Below, piece after piece: positions 13,073 to 15,812 of a stretch of 15,812 bases of DNA. The DNA is from Pseudomonadota bacterium (GTDB taxonomy: Bacteria; Pseudomonadota; Alphaproteobacteria; Rhizobiales; Methylopilaceae): NCBI GenBank assembly GCA_023430145.1, contig JAEZCD010000288.1, positions 1 through 15,812 of the forward strand, in the 5' to 3' direction. Each line of letters starts with the position of its first letter. Within the stretch, counting starts at the first letter, position 1. The notes beneath the pieces were generated by a model. The model was not told the DNA's origin, did not search any database, and was given only the letters and a program-made list of their open reading frames with translations. The position numbers were made by a program, and so were the translations under genes.

Positions 13073-14563
13073 ATGAACGTTGCCGATCGCTCCTTGCACA
13101 GCAATCCCGCCCCGCTCCCGCTCGCGGACGCCTCGCTCCTGAAGACGCAGTGCTTCATCGACGGCGCCTGGGTCGGCGAGGGCAAGGATCCCGTTCACGA
13201 TCCGGCGACCGGCGATGAGGTTTCCCGCGTGCCGCGGCTCGGCGCCGCCGAGGCCGAGCGGGCCGTGCTCGCCGCCGAGAAGGCGCTGCCGGCCTGGGCC
13301 AAGAAGACCGCCAAGGAGCGCGCGGCGATCCTGCGCCGCTGGAACGACCTGATTCTCGCCAATCGCGAGGATCTCGCCCTGATCATGACCCGCGAGCAGG
13401 GCAAGCCGCTCGCCGAGGCGAAGGGCGAGATCGACTATTCCGCCGCCTTCGTCGAGTTCTATGCCGAGGAGGCCAAGCGCATCTACGGCGAGATCCTGCC
13501 GAGCCACCGCGCCGACGCGCGCATCCTCGTCCTGCGCCAGCCGGCCGGCGTCGTCGCCGCCATCACGCCCTGGAACTTCCCCGCCGCGATGATCACGCGA
13601 AAGGCCGCGCCCGCGCTCGCTGCCGGCTGCACCTTCGTCGTCAAGCCGGCGAGCGCGACGCCGCTCACCGCGCTCGCGCTGGCCGCCCTCGCCGAGAAGG
13701 CCGGCATCCCGGCCGGCGTCTTCAACGTCCTCACCGGCTCCTCCTCGGCGATCGGCGAGGTGTTCACCACCCACCCGGCGGTGCGCGTCATCAGCTTCAC
13801 CGGCTCGACCGAGATCGGCAAGATGCTGATGGCGAAAGCCGCCTCGACGGTGAAGAAGGTCGGGCTCGAGCTCGGCGGCAACGCGCCCTTCATCGTCTTC
13901 GACGACGCCGATCTCGACGCCGCGGTCGAGGGCGCCATGGTCTCGAAGTTCCGCAACATGGGCCAGACCTGCGTCTGCGCGAACCGCATCTACGCCCAGG
14001 CCGGCATCTACGACGCCTTCGTCGAGAAGCTCACCGCGGCAGTGGAGAAGCTCAAGGTCGGCCCGGGCACCGAGGCCGGCGTCACGCAGGGGCCGCTGAT
14101 CAACGAGGAGGCGGTCGCCAAGGTCGAGGAGCACCTCGCCGACGCCGTCGGCCAGGGGGCGCGCATCGTCCTCGGCGGCAAGCGACACGCGCTCGGCGGC
14201 AGCTTCTTCGAGCCGACGGTGATCGCCGACGTGCCGGCCGCGGCGAAGATCTCCAAGGAGGAGACCTTCGGCCCGGTGGCGCCCGTCTTCCGCTTCGAGA
14301 CCGAGGAGGAGGCGGTGCGGCTCGCCAACGACACCGAGTTCGGCCTCGCCTCCTATTTCTTCGCGCGCGACCTCGGCCGCATCTTCCGCGTCGCCGAGGG
14401 CCTCGAATACGGCATGGTCGGCATCAATTCCGGGCTGATCTCGACCGAGCTGGCGCCGTTCGGCGGGGTCAAGGAATCCGGCCTCGGCCGCGAGGGCTCC
14501 CGGCACGGGGTCGAGGAGTTCACCGAGATCAAGTACATGCTGATGGCGGGCCTCGACCGGTAG
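13073..14563 (+). CDS. gabD: NAD(P)+-dependent succinate-semialdehyde dehydrogenase
   Basis: This is a 496-residue cytoplasmic aldehyde dehydrogenase that oxidises succinate semialdehyde to succinate, feeding GABA and related C4 compounds into the TCA cycle. The whole chain follows the E. coli GabD pattern: REQGKPLAEAKGEIDY, ITPWNFPAAMITRKAAPALA (Asn168), VVKPAS (Lys191), LELGGNAPFIVFDDADLD (Glu266), KFRNMGQTCVCANR (Cys300, with the neighbouring Cys302 also seen in E. coli), and APFGGVKESGLGREG. Glutarate-semialdehyde activity is possible, since GabD and DavD are hard to separate by sequence. ATG 13073 is preferred over GTG 13064; neither has a good ribosome site. No GABA transaminase (gabT) is adjacent. 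A 9-bp hairpin follows 10 nt after the stop. It is probably a stand-alone transcription unit. Confidence 0.93.
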   Translation: MNVADRSLHSNPAPLPLADASLLKTQCFIDGAWVGEGKDPVHDPATGDEVSRVPRLGAAEAERAVLAAEKALPAWAKKTAKERAAILRRWNDLILANREDLALIMTREQGKPLAEAKGEIDYSAAFVEFYAEEAKRIYGEILPSHRADARILVLRQPAGVVAAITPWNFPAAMITRKAAPALAAGCTFVVKPASATPLTALALAALAEKAGIPAGVFNVLTGSSSAIGEVFTTHPAVRVISFTGSTEIGKMLMAKAASTVKKVGLELGGNAPFIVFDDADLDAAVEGAMVSKFRNMGQTCVCANRIYAQAGIYDAFVEKLTAAVEKLKVGPGTEAGVTQGPLINEEAVAKVEEHLADAVGQGARIVLGGKRHALGGSFFEPTVIADVPAAAKISKEETFGPVAPVFRFETEEEAVRLANDTEFGLASYFFARDLGRIFRVAEGLEYGMVGINSGLISTELAPFGGVKESGLGREGSRHGVEEFTEIKYMLMAGLDR

Positions 14564-14572
14564 CGGCCGGCC

Positions 14573-14608
14573 GGCCCGCTCGGCCATGCTTTCGTCAAGG
14601 AGCGGGCC
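14573..14608. terminator. Hairpin after gabD, possible terminator
   Basis: GGCCCGCTC (14573-14581) and GAGCGGGCC (14600-14608) form a perfect 9-bp stem with an 18-nt loop, starting 10 nt after the gabD stop. No T-run follows, so termination would be inefficient or factor-assisted. The position between two transcription units is the main support. Confidence 0.4.
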
Positions 14609-14652
14609 CATCTCGGGCGCCGCGGAGCGCGCCGTCACGCAGCCGGCGCGGT

Positions 14653-14658
14653 GGAGGA
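14653..14658 (+). promoter_or_regulatory. Ribosome binding site fixing the start of the DUF2059 gene
   Basis: GGAGGA lies 8 nt before ATG 14667, directly ahead of a signal peptide. It rules out the in-frame ATG at 14586, which lies in the loop of the preceding hairpin. Confidence 0.75.
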
Positions 14659-14666
14659 ACGAACCC

Positions 14667-15170
14667 ATGCTTCACGATTGGATCGCCGGCGCCGCCAAGG
14701 CGGTGGTGTTGGCGGCGGTGCTGTTCGCGATCCCGGCGCAGGCGCAGACCCCCGACAAGCAGCACATCGCGGCCGCGCGCGCGATGATGGACAAGTCCGG
14801 CGCCTCGCGCGGCTTCGACGACGTGGTGCCGAGCTTCCTCGAAGAGAGCAAGCGGATGTTCCTGCAGACGCGGCCGGAGATCGCCGGCGAGCTCGACCAG
14901 GTGTCGCTCGCCATCGCTGCCGACTTCCTGAAGCGGAAGGAAGAGCTCCTGAACTCGATCGCCGCGCTCTATGCGCAGCGCTTCAGCGTGCAGGAGCTGC
15001 GGCAGATCGAGGCCTTCTACAACACCCCGGTCGGACAGAAATTCGTCGACCTGCTGCCCGGCATCCTCGGCCAGGCGCGCGAGGTTTCCGCCGACTGGAG
15101 CGCCCAGCTCAGCGAGGACATCGTCACCCGAATGCGCGCCGAGATGAAGAAGCGCGGCATCGATCTCTGA
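14667..15170 (+). CDS. Exported DUF2059 domain protein
   Basis: This 167-residue protein has a signal peptide (about residues 1-27, AQA before QTPDK), so the mature form is likely periplasmic. The rest is helical. The DUF2059 core is visible in the second half: KEELLNSIAALYAQRFSVQEL, then RQIEAFYNTPVGQKFVDLLP. This pairing of a hydrophobic/acidic helix with the ..EL..I..FY.TP.G.K motif is diagnostic of the family. The first half (IAAARAMMDKSGASRGFDD) is a related helical segment often seen in front of it. The family's function is not established. The DUF2155 gene follows after 19 nt on the same strand with no hairpin between, so co-transcription is likely. Confidence 0.88.
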   Translation: MLHDWIAGAAKAVVLAAVLFAIPAQAQTPDKQHIAAARAMMDKSGASRGFDDVVPSFLEESKRMFLQTRPEIAGELDQVSLAIAADFLKRKEELLNSIAALYAQRFSVQELRQIEAFYNTPVGQKFVDLLPGILGQAREVSADWSAQLSEDIVTRMRAEMKKRGIDL

Positions 15171-15189
15171 CCGACGGCGCCCGCTGCCG

Positions 15190-15600
15190 ATGATCGTCCG
15201 TATCCTGCCGGCCCTCGCGCTGGTGCTCGCCGCCGGCGCGGCCGCCGCGCAGACGAAGATCGCCAACCCGGTGGCGGTCTTCTCCGGCCTCGACAAGATC
15301 ACCGGCCGCATCATCACCTTCGACGTCGCGGTGGGCGAGACGGTCCAGTTCGGCGCGCTGCAGGTGACCCCGCGCGCCTGCAACACGCGGCCGCCGACCG
15401 AGGCACCGAACACCACCGCGTTCCTCGAGGTGGACGAGATCACGCTGACCAAGGAGGTGCGGCGGATCTTCACCGGCTGGATGTTCGCCGCGAGCCCCGG
15501 CCTGCATGCCGTCGAGCACCCGATCTACGACGTCTGGCTCGTCGACTGCAAAGGCGGCGCGCGCCCGGTGGCTCCGGAGGGACCGCGGCTCGGGGAGTGA
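15190..15600 (+). CDS. Exported DUF2155 domain protein
   Basis: This 136-residue protein has a signal peptide of about 20 residues (ends AAAA before QTKIAN). The mature part matches the alphaproteobacterial DUF2155 family almost throughout: NPVAVFSGLDKITGRIITFD, VGETVQFGALQV, PRACNTRPPTEAPNTTAFLE, FTGWMFAASPGLHAVEHPIY and DVWLVDCK. Two cysteines (in RACNT and VDCK) could form a disulfide. Function is unknown. In many alphaproteobacteria, to my recollection, this gene lies near aat or acetyl-CoA carboxylase genes. None of these is visible here before the window ends. ATG 15190 begins the signal peptide; the ribosome site is weak. Confidence 0.92.
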   Translation: MIVRILPALALVLAAGAAAAQTKIANPVAVFSGLDKITGRIITFDVAVGETVQFGALQVTPRACNTRPPTEAPNTTAFLEVDEITLTKEVRRIFTGWMFAASPGLHAVEHPIYDVWLVDCKGGARPVAPEGPRLGE

Positions 15601-15650
15601 CGTCGAGACGCCACCGGTGAAGCCGGTGAGTGCGGGGCCGCATGCTCCTT

Positions 15651-15743
15651 CGTCGTCCTCCGCGCAGGCGGAGGACCCACCCTTACACTACGGCGCCCGA
15701 CGAAGAGAGGACAGGATCCTCCGCCTTCGCGGAGGATGACGAG
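15651..15743. repeat. Paired-hairpin intergenic repeat, CTCCGCG..GCGGAG type (copy 2)
   Basis: The left hairpin GTCCTCCGC/GCGGAGGAC with loop GCAG is at 15655-15676. The right hairpin ATCCTCCGC/GCGGAGGAT with loop CTTC is at 15716-15737. The two are inverted copies with about 39 nt between, part of which is flanking arm. It is the same element as 2300-2387 and in the same orientation. It follows the DUF2155 stop by about 50 nt. Confidence 0.8.
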
Positions 15744-15788
15744 CGGAGAGGCTTGCGCGGACGTCCTCACGTCCCGAGAGCGGCCGGC

Positions 15789-15812
15789 TCAGGCGCCGGT
15801 CAGCGCCTCCAG
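15789..15812 (-). CDS. Possible 3' end of a minus-strand gene
   Basis: Read on the minus strand, the last bases encode LEALTGA followed by TGA. Only seven codons are visible, so this rests on the open frame and on its position after a repeat that appears to close the preceding unit. It cannot be identified and may be chance. Confidence 0.2.
   Translation of the reverse strand: MEALTGA

Overview
The window is 15.8 kb of GC-rich DNA with dense, mostly plus-strand coding. Its gene families and its GTCAT...TCCAG-type intergenic repeats suggest an alphaproteobacterium of the Hyphomicrobiales (Rhizobiales), perhaps near Bradyrhizobium, Rhodoplanes or Xanthobacteraceae. This is an inference from gene content and repeat style, not a database match. 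I support 13 complete genes and one partial gene, no RNA genes, no CRISPR array and no transposase.

The left two thirds (1-10172) look like a catabolic and transport region for an unidentified small organic acid or aromatic/heterocyclic compound. It begins with the almost complete molybdopterin subunit of a xanthine-dehydrogenase-family hydroxylase (IorB/NicB type). Next is a tight four-gene operon: a tripartite tricarboxylate transporter in the order TctC-TctB-TctA, then an alpha/beta hydrolase resembling the C-C hydrolase of nicotine breakdown (2,6-dihydroxypseudooxynicotine hydrolase). After a complex palindromic repeat come a GntR/FadR-type regulator and a DHA2-type MFS transporter, joined by a 4-nt stop/start overlap. 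Converging on them with only 4 bp between stop codons is a minus-strand fumarylacetoacetate-hydrolase-family gene. Uptake, ring hydroxylation, C-C bond cleavage, regulation and transport would fit one pathway. The substrate cannot be read from the sequence.

The centre right (10348-12858) encodes exported proteins: a small four-cysteine protein with an internal duplication, a secreted caspase-like protease (orthocaspase) with a C-terminal YARHG domain, and a secreted M15-type zinc peptidase translationally coupled to it by an ATGA overlap. This protease pair is the most unusual part of the window. After another palindromic repeat comes gabD (succinate-semialdehyde dehydrogenase), then two small exported proteins of unknown function, DUF2059 and DUF2155. 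The last 24 bases may be the end of a minus-strand gene.

Four intergenic spaces carry palindromic repeats of four sequence types, and each lies at a boundary between transcription units. None lies inside a putative operon. Three of the four types share the same end motifs (GTC near the outside, CCAG inside) around different central hairpins.
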